Positions 7,192-16,141 of a DNA stretch of 64,000 nt are shown in pieces; position 1 is the first letter of the stretch; every line of letters begins with the position of its first letter. The notes under the pieces were generated by a model. It made no database searches. It saw only the letters and a program-made list of their open reading frames with translations, and was not told where the DNA came from. The stretch covers positions 1 through 64,000 of the forward strand of contig JAKZES010000003.1 of the NCBI GenBank assembly GCA_022548915.1, in the 5' to 3' direction. A program made the translations under genes and the position numbers. The DNA is from Verrucomicrobiaceae bacterium E54. GTDB taxonomy: Bacteria; Verrucomicrobiota; Verrucomicrobiia; Verrucomicrobiales; Akkermansiaceae.

Positions 7192-9000
7192 TCAGCCTGC
7201 CTGGCCGAGGGTTTTGAGGCGGTCGAGGATCTCGACCGCGCGCTTGGCCTCCTCGGTCCGCCGGAATTCGAGTCGCTCGGCGGCTTCGGTGTTGAGTTGC
7301 TTCAGCTGACCGCGATCGAGCGCCATGCCTTCGGGGCCGATCTCGGGCCAGTCCCAGTCGTCGGTGCGGAAGCTGTGCAGCGGTTGCCAGGGCTTGCCGT
7401 CGACCTTGAGGTTGCCCGCCGCGCTGGTCGCCCAGGCGTAGCGGACGGCGGACGGCTCGGGCACCAAGGGGCTCCAGACGATCACCTTGGTGGCATCGAA
7501 GCTCTTGTTCGCGGTGTTCCAGATTCCGGCGTCCTTGGTCAGCGGCCAGGTGGCGTGGGCGCGGTAGAACTTCTGGTCGGGTCCGGCGATGGCGAAGCCT
7601 TCGATCACCGTCGACATGTCGTCGGGCATGACCTTCTTGTCGAAGGTGAGGACCATGCGATCAGCGTCGCGCTTGGTGGACACCAGCGAGGCCGAGTCCC
7701 AGCCGACCTTGAGATCATAGACCCGGTTCAGTGCCCAGCGGGCGGCTCGTTCGCCGTGGTCGCGCTTCTTGAAGGGATGGAGCCCGGGGATCTGGACGTC
7801 GTAGGCCGGGAGAAAGGCGGTGTTTTCCGGATCCCCCACATCGGCGAGTCCGAGGCGCTGGGCTTCGCGGATGAAGGCCGAGGGGGCGACGGTCCAGACC
7901 TCGAAGTTCTCCTCGGTCTGGGGAATGCCGCCGGCGCAGAAACCGATGACGCCCACCGGCAGTGCCGGGCTTTCGAAGTCCTCGCGCCAGCCTTCGACCA
8001 TCAACTGCATCAGCGCCCGGTACCGTTTCGGCCGGCAGCTGCTTCCCATCGCGTTGTTGTAGCCCTGGTGGAAGAGAACGCCCTTGATGCCGAGGCCCTT
8101 GAAGGCCCCGAACATGCCGTTGTAGCAGCTGGCGGCATCGGACGGACTCTTGCCGGGGATGTTCCACGAGCGGAGCTCCTCGACGGTCCCCCGTTTCGGC
8201 CACTTTTCTTCGGGCACTCCCTTGGATTTGGCGCGGTTGAGCTGGTTCTGCCACTGGCGCTCGACTTCGGCCTCCGCGTCGAATTCCGCGATCCGCTGAT
8301 CGAGGTGCTTCTTGTAGGCGGCGGCCACCGGGTGGTCGTCGAACTTGTGGGCCGGAACCAGCGACTCGATGGAGGCACCGCCGCGGGCGTTGTCGATGAT
8401 GCCGATGGGAATGCCGAGCGCCCGCTGAAGGCGCGAACCAAAGGCGTAGCCGATGGCGGAGAAGCTGCCCGCGGTTTCCGGGTCGGAGACCAACCAGCCT
8501 CCGCCGTCGATCTTGTCGGCCGGAATGTCGTCCTGGAGGGTCGATTGCTCGTTGGGGCTGATCCCGAGCCGGCGGAACAGCGGCAGGTTGGATTGGGCCC
8601 TTTCGAGATCGGACTGGATCGTTTTTTCGAGGCCCCACTTCATGTTGCTCTGGCCGTTCATCACCCACACGTCGCCGACGAGGATGTTGTCCATCTCGAT
8701 GGCTTCGTCGCCGGACCTGATGACCAGCTTGCGGGGTTCGATGTCGGCCTCCCGGGCCGGGAACTCGACTTTCCAGCGTCCGCCTTCGGCAATGCCTTCG
8801 GCCGACCCGGTTCCGAAAGTCACCGAGACCTTCGAGCCCGGCTTCGCCCAGCCCCAGATGGTGATCGGCTTGTCCCGCTGGAGGACCATGTTGCTGGAGA
8901 ACACGCCGTGGGCCTTGAGGGCCGTGGCTTCGGCATTCGCCGGCGTGAGGGTCACGGCCACGGCCACGAGCGCGGAGGCGAAAAAGGGACGAAGGGTCAT
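7192..9000 (-). CDS. sialate O-acetylesterase family protein
   Basis: A 602-residue secreted SGNH-type carbohydrate esterase. Residues 1-23 form a signal peptide ending ANA. A beta-sandwich region follows (FSSNMVLQRDKPITIWGWA), then the catalytic domain with the GQSN motif (nucleophile Ser at about 118), GGASIESL and FHQGYNN. Family members remove O-acetyl groups from sialic acids or other acetylated sugars and are abundant in Verrucomicrobia. A role in trimming acetylated polysaccharides before hydrolysis is likely, but the substrate is unknown. It is transcribed away from rnr on the same strand after a 270-base gap. Start is the ATG at 9000. Confidence 0.88.
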   Translation of the reverse strand: MTLRPFFASALVAVAVTLTPANAEATALKAHGVFSSNMVLQRDKPITIWGWAKPGSKVSVTFGTGSAEGIAEGGRWKVEFPAREADIEPRKLVIRSGDEAIEMDNILVGDVWVMNGQSNMKWGLEKTIQSDLERAQSNLPLFRRLGISPNEQSTLQDDIPADKIDGGGWLVSDPETAGSFSAIGYAFGSRLQRALGIPIGIIDNARGGASIESLVPAHKFDDHPVAAAYKKHLDQRIAEFDAEAEVERQWQNQLNRAKSKGVPEEKWPKRGTVEELRSWNIPGKSPSDAASCYNGMFGAFKGLGIKGVLFHQGYNNAMGSSCRPKRYRALMQLMVEGWREDFESPALPVGVIGFCAGGIPQTEENFEVWTVAPSAFIREAQRLGLADVGDPENTAFLPAYDVQIPGLHPFKKRDHGERAARWALNRVYDLKVGWDSASLVSTKRDADRMVLTFDKKVMPDDMSTVIEGFAIAGPDQKFYRAHATWPLTKDAGIWNTANKSFDATKVIVWSPLVPEPSAVRYAWATSAAGNLKVDGKPWQPLHSFRTDDWDWPEIGPEGMALDRGQLKQLNTEAAERLEFRRTEEAKRAVEILDRLKTLGQAG

Positions 9001-9058
9001 AGTTGGGATTACCCGAGCCCGCCCGCCCGCCTTTCATGACGGCGCGGTGTACTGGAAT

Positions 9059-9076
9059 GCCGATTCGGAGATCGGC
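9059..9076. repeat. short REP-like hairpin upstream of the esterase
   Basis: GCCGAT (9059-9064) pairs with ATCGGC (9071-9076) around TCGGAG, in the 82-base gap between uppS and the esterase. The surrounding text (CTGGAATGCCGATTCGG) resembles other REP-type sequences in this window. There is no T-run, so it is weak as a terminator for uppS. Confidence 0.4.
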
Positions 9077-9082
9077 GGTCCG

Positions 9083-9793
9083 CTACAGACCACCAAAGCG
9101 CCGGTGGCGGGCCTGGTATTCCTCGACCGCGGCAAACAGGTCGGCCTGCTTGAAGTCCGGCCAGAACTTCTTGTAGATCACGATTTCCGAGTAGCTGATC
9201 TGCCACAGGAGGAAGTTCGACACGCGCAGCTCGCCCGAGGTCCGGATCAGCAGGTCGGGATCCGGAAGGTCGGCGGTGTAGAGGTGGGAAGCGACGAGTT
9301 CGGGGGTGACGTCGCCGGGCACGAGCCGGCCTTCAACGGCCTCGTGGACCATGGCGCGGGCGGCCTCGGTGATCTCCTCGCGCGATCCGTAGGACAGGGC
9401 GAGGACGAGGGTCATCGCGGTGTTGTCCGCGGTGCGGGCCATGGCATCGCGCAGCTTGTTGCGGGTCTTCTCGGGAAGGCGGTCGAGGTGGCCGATCGCC
9501 CGCAGCCGGACGTTCTGCTTCATCATCTCCTCGGCCTTCTGTTCGAGAAAGCGTTCGAGGAGGTTCATCAGGGCCGAGACTTCGTCGGCCGGACGGCTCC
9601 AGTTTTCCGAGGAAAAGGCATAGAGCGTGAGGTATTTCACGCCGAGCTGCTTGCACGCCTCGACGCATTCGCGGACCGACTCGGCACCCGCCCGGTGACC
9701 CTCGCGTCGGGGCAGGCCGCGTTCCTTGGCCCAGCGTCCGTTGCCGTCCATGATGACGGCGATGTGCTCGGGGACTGTGGGTTTGGGAGGCAT
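9083..9793 (-). CDS. uppS: isoprenyl transferase (undecaprenyl diphosphate synthase)
   Basis: A 236-residue cis-prenyltransferase that condenses isopentenyl diphosphates onto farnesyl diphosphate to make the undecaprenyl carrier used in cell-wall and polysaccharide assembly. Near the N-terminus is the signature MDGNGRWA with the catalytic Asp at 16. GHRAG, AFSSENWSRP and the C-terminal RTSGELRVSNFLLWQ motif are all present. Length is normal for the family. It lies upstream of the esterase and 76 bases downstream of purA, all on the minus strand, so it could share a transcript with purA. Its product would serve the polysaccharide genes at 40-46 kb. Confidence 0.96.
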   Translation of the reverse strand: MPPKPTVPEHIAVIMDGNGRWAKERGLPRREGHRAGAESVRECVEACKQLGVKYLTLYAFSSENWSRPADEVSALMNLLERFLEQKAEEMMKQNVRLRAIGHLDRLPEKTRNKLRDAMARTADNTAMTLVLALSYGSREEITEAARAMVHEAVEGRLVPGDVTPELVASHLYTADLPDPDLLIRTSGELRVSNFLLWQISYSEIVIYKKFWPDFKQADLFAAVEEYQARHRRFGGL

Positions 9794-9869
9794 CGGAGGC
9801 TGATGACAGCGCGCCCGGGTGAAGAAATGAAGAACGAACCGGGAAAATGCCGCGATTTCCGTCGAGGAC

Positions 9870-11147
9870 TCAGCCCGTGGCGACGACCAGCGTCTGCACC
9901 CGGTCGGGCCCGACCCCGACGAACTGGATCGGCGTGTCGCAGAGTTCGGACAGGCGGCGGAGGTAGCCTTTGGTGTTCTCCGGAAGATCGTCGTAGTGGG
10001 TGCAGCCGGTGGTGTCGCTCATCCAGCCGGGAACTTCCTCGTAGATCGGGGTGGCACGATCCCAGGCATGGCGGTCGGCCGGCGGCAGATCGTGGCGGGT
10101 GCCGTCGATGTCGTAGCCGACGCAGATCTTCAGCGTCTCGTACTGGTCGAGGCCGTCGACGTTGGTGACGGCCAGGCCGGTGGTGCCGTTGACCATGCAG
10201 CCGTGGCGGAGCAGCACGGCATCGAGCCAGCCGCAGCCGCGGGCGCGACCGGTGGTGGCGCCGAACTCGCGACCGAGATCGTGGAGGTAGTCCGAAAGGC
10301 CCTCGTCGGCCGACGGGAAGGGGCCGGCGCCGACGCGGGTCGTGTAGGCCTTGCAGACGCCGATCACCTGGTCGATCGAGGTGGGCGGCAGGCCGGTGCC
10401 GGTGCAGGCACCGCCGGCGGTGGTGTTCGAGGAGGTGACAAAGGGGAAGGTGCCGTAGTCGATGTCGAGAAGGCTTCCCTGGGCACCCTCGAAGAGGATG
10501 TTGTCGCCGGCCTTCCATGACTTGTGGAGGGAGGCGATGGTGTTTGTGACGTGCGGTCGGAGGCGGGCGAAGGCGGCGAGCACCTCGTCGGCCTGCTGCT
10601 CCGCGTCGAAGGTCGGAAGGTCGAACCTGGCGAGCACCTCGTTGGCCTCCGCCGTGCGGTGCGCGAGCATCTCGCGGAAGTAAGATTCATCCAGCAGGTC
10701 GGCGACGCGCAGGCCGTTGCGGTTGATCTTGTCGGCGTAGGCCGGGCCGATGCCGCGCTTGGTGGTGCCGATCTTGCGATCGCCGAGGGCGGCCTCGCGG
10801 GCGGCGTCGAGTTCCTTGTGCAGCGGCAGGACGACGTGGCAGCGGTCGGAGATGAGGAGTTTCTCCGGAGTGATGGCGATGCCCTGGCCCTCGAGTCGCT
10901 CGATCTCGGCGACCAGGCCGATCGGGTCGAGGACCACGCCGTTGCCGATCACGTTGGTCTTGCCGTCCCAGAGGATGCCCGAGGGCAGCAGGTGCAGGAC
11001 GTATTTGGTGCCCTTGGCGATGACCGTGTGGCCGGCGTTGTTGCCGCCCTGGCCGCGCACGACGACGTCGGCGGATTCGGTCAGGTAGTCGACGATCTTG
11101 CCTTTTCCTTCGTCTCCCCACTGGAGACCGGTGACGATGGTGTTCAT
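9870..11147 (-). CDS. purA: adenylosuccinate synthase
   Basis: A 425-residue cytosolic enzyme that joins IMP and aspartate using GTP, the first committed step to AMP. The P-loop-like GDEGKGK is at 11-17 with the catalytic Asp. GGNNAGHT, GTTKRGIGPAY and the C-terminal VGVGPDR motif match the family, and the length is usual. Start ATG at 11147. It sits next to carA on the same strand, separated by a short gap holding a perfect 14-bp direct repeat. The neighbourhood therefore combines purine and pyrimidine synthesis genes. Confidence 0.97.
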   Translation of the reverse strand: MNTIVTGLQWGDEGKGKIVDYLTESADVVVRGQGGNNAGHTVIAKGTKYVLHLLPSGILWDGKTNVIGNGVVLDPIGLVAEIERLEGQGIAITPEKLLISDRCHVVLPLHKELDAAREAALGDRKIGTTKRGIGPAYADKINRNGLRVADLLDESYFREMLAHRTAEANEVLARFDLPTFDAEQQADEVLAAFARLRPHVTNTIASLHKSWKAGDNILFEGAQGSLLDIDYGTFPFVTSSNTTAGGACTGTGLPPTSIDQVIGVCKAYTTRVGAGPFPSADEGLSDYLHDLGREFGATTGRARGCGWLDAVLLRHGCMVNGTTGLAVTNVDGLDQYETLKICVGYDIDGTRHDLPPADRHAWDRATPIYEEVPGWMSDTTGCTHYDDLPENTKGYLRRLSELCDTPIQFVGVGPDRVQTLVVATG

Positions 11148-11151
11148 GAAA

Positions 11152-11183
11152 AGTGATCGGTGATCAGTGATCGGTGATCAGTG
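11152..11183. repeat. 14-bp perfect tandem repeat between purA and carA
   Basis: The unit AGTGATCGGTGATC is repeated twice exactly, then AGTG. It places four GTGATC motifs immediately upstream of the purA start. It may be a simple microsatellite; a regulatory role is only a possibility. Confidence 0.7.
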
Positions 11184-11199
11184 CAGAGAGGCGATGAAC

Positions 11200-12339
11200 T
11201 TACTTCGACTGCTCGACCAGGTCGGCGAACTCGTCGAAGAAGTAGGTCGCGTCGTGCGGGCCGGGGGCGGCCTCGGGGTGGTACTGGACGCTGAAGACCG
11301 GGTAATCCTTGTGGCGGATGCCCTCGACGGTGTCGTCGTTGAGGTTGATGTGGGTGACCTCGACGCTGGTGTCGAAGGACTCCGGGTCGACGGCGAAGCC
11401 GTGGTTCTGGGAGGTGATGGAGATCTTGCCGGTGCGCAGGTCCTTGACCGGTTGGTTGGCGCCGCGGTGGCCGAACTTGAGCTTGAAGGTCTTGCCGCCG
11501 AAGACGTGGCCGAGGATCTGGTTGCCGAGGCAGATGCCCATCATCGGCTTTTTCCCGATCAGCTTCTTCACCTCCTCGTGGATGTAGCCCAGGGCGGCCG
11601 GATCGCCCGGGCCGTTGGAGAGGAAGATGCCGTCGGGGTTCTTGCCGAGAACGACGTCGGCCGGCGTCGTGGAGGGGACGACCTCGACCTCGAAGCCGAC
11701 CTGCCGCAGGCGGCGCAGGATGTTGTATTTGATGCCGAAGTCGTAGGCGACGATGCGGCTGCGGATCGGCGGGAGATCGGCCCAGTTGCCTTCCTGTCCG
11801 GTGACGGTGTTGGGCAGGGCGAAGCGGCGTGAATCATCCTCCCACGGGAAGGTTTCCGCGCAGGTGACCTCCTTGACCAGGTCGGCCCCCTCCATCGACG
11901 GCGAGGCCTTCGCGGCGGCGATTGCTTCCTCGGCGGTGAGTTCGGTGCTCAGGCACGCCCGCATCGCCCCCAGCGACCGGAGGTGCTTGGTGAGGGCCCG
12001 GGTATCGACGTGCTCGATGCCGAGGATGCCGTGTTCGGTGAAATACTCGGCCAGCGTCTGGCGCGACCGGTAGTTCGAGGCGATGGGGGAAAGCTCGCCG
12101 ATGACGAAGCCGCGGACGTGCGGGGAGGCGGACTCGGCGTCGTCCGGGTTCACGCCGTAGTTGCCGATCTGCGGGTAGGTCATCGTGACGATCTGGCCGC
12201 GGTAGGACGGATCGGTGATGACCTCCTGGTAGCCGGTCATCGAGGTGTTGAAGCAGATTTCACCGGTGCGGGTGCCGGTTGCGCCGAAGGCACGTCCTTC
12301 GAAAAGGCGGCCGTCTTCGAGAGCGAGAATGGCTTTCAT
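11200..12339 (-). CDS. carA: carbamoyl-phosphate synthase small subunit
   Basis: A 379-residue glutamine amidotransferase subunit that supplies ammonia to CarB for carbamoyl phosphate, feeding arginine and pyrimidine synthesis. The N-terminal CarA domain carries GEICFNTSMTGYQE. The C-terminal class I glutaminase domain has the catalytic Cys in GICLGNQ (about 270) and the QYHPEA His/Glu pair. All key residues are present and the length is standard. carB is not in the window, so the subunits are not adjacent on the downstream side. Start ATG at 12339. Confidence 0.97.
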   Translation of the reverse strand: MKAILALEDGRLFEGRAFGATGTRTGEICFNTSMTGYQEVITDPSYRGQIVTMTYPQIGNYGVNPDDAESASPHVRGFVIGELSPIASNYRSRQTLAEYFTEHGILGIEHVDTRALTKHLRSLGAMRACLSTELTAEEAIAAAKASPSMEGADLVKEVTCAETFPWEDDSRRFALPNTVTGQEGNWADLPPIRSRIVAYDFGIKYNILRRLRQVGFEVEVVPSTTPADVVLGKNPDGIFLSNGPGDPAALGYIHEEVKKLIGKKPMMGICLGNQILGHVFGGKTFKLKFGHRGANQPVKDLRTGKISITSQNHGFAVDPESFDTSVEVTHINLNDDTVEGIRHKDYPVFSVQYHPEAAPGPHDATYFFDEFADLVEQSK

Positions 12340-12436
12340 GAGGCGGGGAATGGGGCGGTGGAAAGACCGTCTTCCCGACCGCGGCGGCGGAGCCTAGGGG
12401 CGGCGGAGGCGGCTTGTCGAATGCGGAATGGAACTC

Positions 12437-13270
12437 CTACTCCTGGATCTGGCGGCGCAGCTTGTGGGGGCGGGAAAGGTGGTCCTCGTAGGTCTGCTGC
12501 AGGCGCCGGGTGAAGTCCCGGGCGGACTCGTCGGCCTGAGGTTCGAGGGCGTCGCCGAGCTCGAAGCTGATCCGGATGGGAAAGTCCGGCCGCTTCCACA
12601 GCGGCCAGCCCTTTTCCATGAAGCGGGTGTTGCTGCGGACGAAGACGGGCAGCACGGGGACGCCGGCCCGGCGGGCGATCAGCGCGCAGCCGCCCTTGAG
12701 CGGGTTGATCCAGCGCCGGTCGCGGCGGGTGCGGGTGCCCTCGGGGAAAAGCAGCAACTGGCCGCCGCGGTCGAGGGCGTCGGCGGCGTCGCGCACCAAG
12801 CGTGACGAGCTGCCGTTCGGGATGTAGCCCGCGAGGCGGGCGCCACCGCCGAGGAAGGGATTGCGAAGGATGCTGTCCTTCATGATGCAGATCGGCTGCG
12901 GCAGGCAGGAAATGACGAAGACCGCATCCCACAGCGAGGTGTGGTTGGGCGCGATGATGACCGGGTCGCGGCGTTCACGGAGCGGCTTGAGCGAGTCGAG
13001 GTCGGCATGGACCAGGCCGGTGACCCGCAGGTAGCCGACAAAGATCCGGAACGCCCGGTTCAGCAGGGTGCGCCCGAGGCGCTCGGCCCGGCGCTTGGGA
13101 AGCAGCAGGCAGAGAGGCAGTGCGGCCACGGTGAAAAGCAGTCCGAAGACGCCCCAGTAGGCGACGCCTCCGAGGGCGGCGAGCGTTTCCAGGGGCCACC
13201 ACCACCAGCCGCGACCGGATACCGGGAGCGACGCCGAATCGCCGACGGCGGTTTCGGGAGGGGGTGACAC
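12437..13270 (-). CDS. 1-acyl-glycerol-3-phosphate acyltransferase-like protein (PlsC family)
   Basis: A 277-residue acyltransferase. A membrane segment lies near residues 28-57. The HX4D catalytic motif appears as NHTSLWD (His at about 110), followed by a glycine-rich block (FLGGGARLAGYIPNG) and the FPEGTR substrate-binding motif. PlsC proteins acylate lysophosphatidic acid; relatives in aryl polyene clusters load specialised lipids. The gene is divergent from the FabZ-like gene, sharing a 114-base upstream region, and borders a ketosynthase/AMP-ligase block. A specialised lipid role is therefore plausible, while general phospholipid synthesis is the alternative. Confidence 0.85.
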   Translation of the reverse strand: MSPPPETAVGDSASLPVSGRGWWWWPLETLAALGGVAYWGVFGLLFTVAALPLCLLLPKRRAERLGRTLLNRAFRIFVGYLRVTGLVHADLDSLKPLRERRDPVIIAPNHTSLWDAVFVISCLPQPICIMKDSILRNPFLGGGARLAGYIPNGSSSRLVRDAADALDRGGQLLLFPEGTRTRRDRRWINPLKGGCALIARRAGVPVLPVFVRSNTRFMEKGWPLWKRPDFPIRISFELGDALEPQADESARDFTRRLQQTYEDHLSRPHKLRRQIQE

Positions 13271-13384
13271 GGCGCCAGACTAGCGGCCCGGCCGGGGGCG
13301 GGCCAAGGTTCAATTGAGGGGCGGGCTTCGTGCTTTTTCGGAAGCGCGCTTGCCAAGCGGGCGAGGAGTGACAGTGATTCGGCG

Positions 13385-13801
13385 ATGTCCGAGCTGGAAG
13401 CACTGCCCCACGGTCCCGAGTTCCGGTTCGTGGATGAACTTGTGGAGATCGATCCCGGGCGCTCGGCGCACGGCCGCTACCGGGTGCGGGGCGACGAGGC
13501 CTTTCTCGCCGGACATTTTCCCGGGCAGCCGCTGATGCCGGGCGTGATCCTGGTCGAGGCCATCGCCCAGCTCGGCGGGGTCGCGGCGCAGAGCGACCCG
13601 GAGCATGGCGCGATGGACGGCCTGCTCCTGACCGGCATCCGCGGGGCGAAAATCCTCGGCGCCGCCGAGCCGGGCCAGACGCTGGAAATCCGGGTCGAGG
13701 TCGAGGGACGGCTCGGCGGGATGATCCAGATCTCCGGAGAGATCGAGTCGGCGGGGCGGAAACTTGCCAGCGCCAAGGTGATGCTCAGCGGACAAGCGTG
13801 A
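13385..13801 (+). CDS. FabZ-like 3-hydroxyacyl-ACP dehydratase (hotdog fold)
   Basis: A 138-residue single hotdog-fold protein. The central motif GHFPGQPLMPGVILVEAIAQ contains the FabZ active-site His (44) and Glu (58). It should dehydrate 3-hydroxyacyl chains on an acyl carrier protein. Its stop codon overlaps the GTG start of the next gene (GTGA), showing tight co-expression with the TauE/SafE permease. Because it lies in a block with a ketosynthase, a ketosynthase-like partner and an AMP-ligase, it is more likely a dehydratase for a specialised polyene or fatty chain than the main FabZ. This is inference from context. Confidence 0.82.
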   Translation: MSELEALPHGPEFRFVDELVEIDPGRSAHGRYRVRGDEAFLAGHFPGQPLMPGVILVEAIAQLGGVAAQSDPEHGAMDGLLLTGIRGAKILGAAEPGQTLEIRVEVEGRLGGMIQISGEIESAGRKLASAKVMLSGQA

Positions 13802-14790
13802 GTGCTCCGGGTCAACCCGCCGCCCGGCGGTTCTGGATCTACCCGGCGGTGCTCGCCGGAGTGTGGCTGGCGTGGGTCGTGGCCATGGCGATGGCCGATG
13901 CCTGGGGCCTGTTCCTCACGCGTTGGCCGATGGCCCTGACGATGGTGTTCGGCTCCTTCGTGGCGGGATCGACGCCGGCGGGCGGCGGCGCGGTGGCGTA
14001 TCCGGTTTTCACCAAGTTGCTGTCGATCCCGACCAAGGATGCCGCGCTTTTCGGACTGATGATCCAAGCCGTGGGGATGAACATGGCGGCGATCTTCATC
14101 CTGACCCGGGGGATCCGGGTGAACTTCCGGGTGATCCGCTGGACGTTGCTCGGCGCGATTCCCGGGGTGATGCTCGGGCTGGCGTTCATCGAGTTGCCCC
14201 GCAACGTCCCGAAGCTCGCGTTTTCCTCGCTGCTGCTGGTGTTCGCGATCACGCTCTACCGGTCGCACTGGAAACGCCGCCACCGTCCCGAGGCCGAGGT
14301 GGTGGCGTGGACGCGGCGGGACGCGATCCGCTTCGTCGTGGTGGGCGTGGTCGGTGGCCTGGTGGCATCCCAACTCGGAGCGGGTGCGGACATGCTGTGC
14401 TTCGTGCTGATGACGCTGGGCTACGGACTCGACGAGCGGGTGGCGGTGCCGACCTCGGTGGTGACCATGGGGGTGATTTCCCTGGTGGCCTTCATGTTCC
14501 GGCTGCTGCTGCCCGAACCGATCGGGGTGGTCTGGGAATACTGGGCGGTGGCGGCCCCGGTGGTGGCGGTGGGCGCGCCCTTCGGGGCGTGGGTGGCGTC
14601 GAAGGCGAAGGGCGGGGCGATTCTGGTGTTCGTGTTCTGCCTGGTGACCGTGGAGGTGGTGACGACCGCCATCCTGGTGCCGGTGGACGGACCGCGCGCC
14701 CTGATGTTGATCGGGGTGCTGGTGGTTTCGGTGGTGTGGTTCCGCCGGCTGCGGGCGCTGCGGTCGAGGCATCTATCCGACGGAGCGTAG
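13798..14790 (+). CDS. sulfite exporter TauE/SafE family permease
   Basis: A 330-residue integral membrane protein with about eight hydrophobic segments arranged as two related halves (GSFVAGSTPAGGGAVAYPVFTK near the start, GGLVASQLGAGADMLCFVLM in the second half). This repeat is characteristic of TauE/SafE transporters, which export sulfite or organosulfonates, or carry unknown anions. It starts with GTG inside the fabZ-like stop codon. It is unusual in a lipid cluster; it might export a sulfonated product or simply be a bystander. With the sulfatase nearby, sulfur anion handling is possible. Confidence 0.85.
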   Translation: MSAPGQPAARRFWIYPAVLAGVWLAWVVAMAMADAWGLFLTRWPMALTMVFGSFVAGSTPAGGGAVAYPVFTKLLSIPTKDAALFGLMIQAVGMNMAAIFILTRGIRVNFRVIRWTLLGAIPGVMLGLAFIELPRNVPKLAFSSLLLVFAITLYRSHWKRRHRPEAEVVAWTRRDAIRFVVVGVVGGLVASQLGAGADMLCFVLMTLGYGLDERVAVPTSVVTMGVISLVAFMFRLLLPEPIGVVWEYWAVAAPVVAVGAPFGAWVASKAKGGAILVFVFCLVTVEVVTTAILVPVDGPRALMLIGVLVVSVVWFRRLRALRSRHLSDGA

Positions 14791-14834
14791 CGGGCCTTCC
14801 CCCGAATGATGCGGAAGACCTGCTGAAGCAGGAA

Positions 14835-16073
14835 CTACGAACGCCTGGAGGCGAAGCGCTTGCGCAGTTCCATGCGGGAAAGGTTCCATGCGGTGGGATC
14901 GGTGAACCACTGCCGCGGAGTCTCCCAGCCGGCCAGCTCCGCGGTGGCGGCGGAGCGGAGGGCGGCGAGATCGGTGTCCACTGGGACCAGGGCGGCGACC
15001 TCGTCGACCCGCTCGGGATCCTGGCTCGGGATGCCGAAGACCCGGATCCTGTTCACGAGCCCGGTGCCGAGAAGCACCGCCTCGACGCGGCCCGGGCCGA
15101 TCTTGCGACCCGCCACGTTGATGTGGCCGTCGGCGTGGCAGTCGAGGTGGAGGCGGCCGTTCTCCAGTCGCCCGACATCGGTGGTGAGAAACTTTCCGCC
15201 GCCGAGTTTCACGCCGTTTCGCGAGTGGTCGTAGCCGAGGGCGACCGAGTCGGACTCGATCAGGAAGCGTCCGTTCTCGTCGAGGGAGACCTTGACCCCG
15301 GGCAGCGGCTCGCCGAGGTCGGTGGCCTCCGTGCGCGGTTCCGGTGTCGGGTCCCATGAGATGCCCCCGCATTCGGAGGCGCCGTAGAAGTTGTGGAGCT
15401 TGAGCCCGTGCGCTTCCCACGCCGAGCGCTCGAGGTCGAGCGGCAGCGGGGCTCCCGCGGAAACGGCGAGGTGGATGGGGGCGTTTTCCAGGATCCCCGA
15501 GCGCAGCCAGGCCCGCCACATCGAGGGCACGGCCGGGACCACCATCGCCTCGTGCCCGGCCCACGCCGCGGCGACCACGGCCGGGAAGGGGACTTCGACC
15601 GTGCGCAGGGGAATGCCGTGGAGCAGCAGGGGCAGGACGACCGAGGAAAAGCCGTAGGAGTGGGCCAGCGAGATCGTGGCCAAATTGGGGATCTCGGGGG
15701 TCAGCCCCATCGCCCGGACGATCCGGTCCGCATCGGCGGCGATCTGCGAGGCGGTGAAGCGGACCGTGCGCGGCATGCCGTCGGTGCCCGGCGTCAGCTT
15801 GAGGTGGGCGACGCCTTCGGGAATGTCGGTCAGCGCCGGCAGGCGGGCCCCGGCGCGCTCGACCGGCAGCACCGGCACCCGGTCGCGCCAGCCGCGCAGG
15901 GTGGCGATTACAAGCTCGCGGGCGGAGCCGCTGGCGACCACCGGGCCGTCGGCTTCGGGGAGCTCGCCGAGCTGCTCATCGAGGTCGCGGAAACGGATCA
16001 CCTCGTCGCCATCAAAGATTGCGGGACGGTCGTGGGATCGCGCCAGGGTTTCCTTCCAACGGTTAAGCAGCAT
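14835..16073 (-). CDS. AMP-binding acyl/aryl ligase (ApeH-like)
   Basis: A 412-residue adenylate-forming enzyme. The ATG at 16073 (MLLNRWKETLARS) is preferred to the TTG at 16136 given by the track. The usual nucleotide loop is altered to LTPGTDGMPRTVRFTAS. The aromatic/acid motif NFYGASECGGISWD and the late hinge GHINVAGRKIGPGRVE follow. It is shorter than typical acyl-CoA synthetases (500 or more residues), as in AMP-ligases of aryl polyene clusters, which activate a starter acid. It lies convergent to the permease and divergent from the ketosynthase pair, so the block is interleaved on both strands. The function assignment rests on motifs plus context. Confidence 0.8.
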   Translation of the reverse strand: MLLNRWKETLARSHDRPAIFDGDEVIRFRDLDEQLGELPEADGPVVASGSARELVIATLRGWRDRVPVLPVERAGARLPALTDIPEGVAHLKLTPGTDGMPRTVRFTASQIAADADRIVRAMGLTPEIPNLATISLAHSYGFSSVVLPLLLHGIPLRTVEVPFPAVVAAAWAGHEAMVVPAVPSMWRAWLRSGILENAPIHLAVSAGAPLPLDLERSAWEAHGLKLHNFYGASECGGISWDPTPEPRTEATDLGEPLPGVKVSLDENGRFLIESDSVALGYDHSRNGVKLGGGKFLTTDVGRLENGRLHLDCHADGHINVAGRKIGPGRVEAVLLGTGLVNRIRVFGIPSQDPERVDEVAALVPVDTDLAALRSAATAELAGWETPRQWFTDPTAWNLSRMELRKRFASRRS

Positions 16074-16141
16074 TTGACAAGCTCGCTGGCCGTTGTCTTG
16101 CTGCGGCTTTCGCCCGACCGCCAGCCTGAATTCCAACGATT

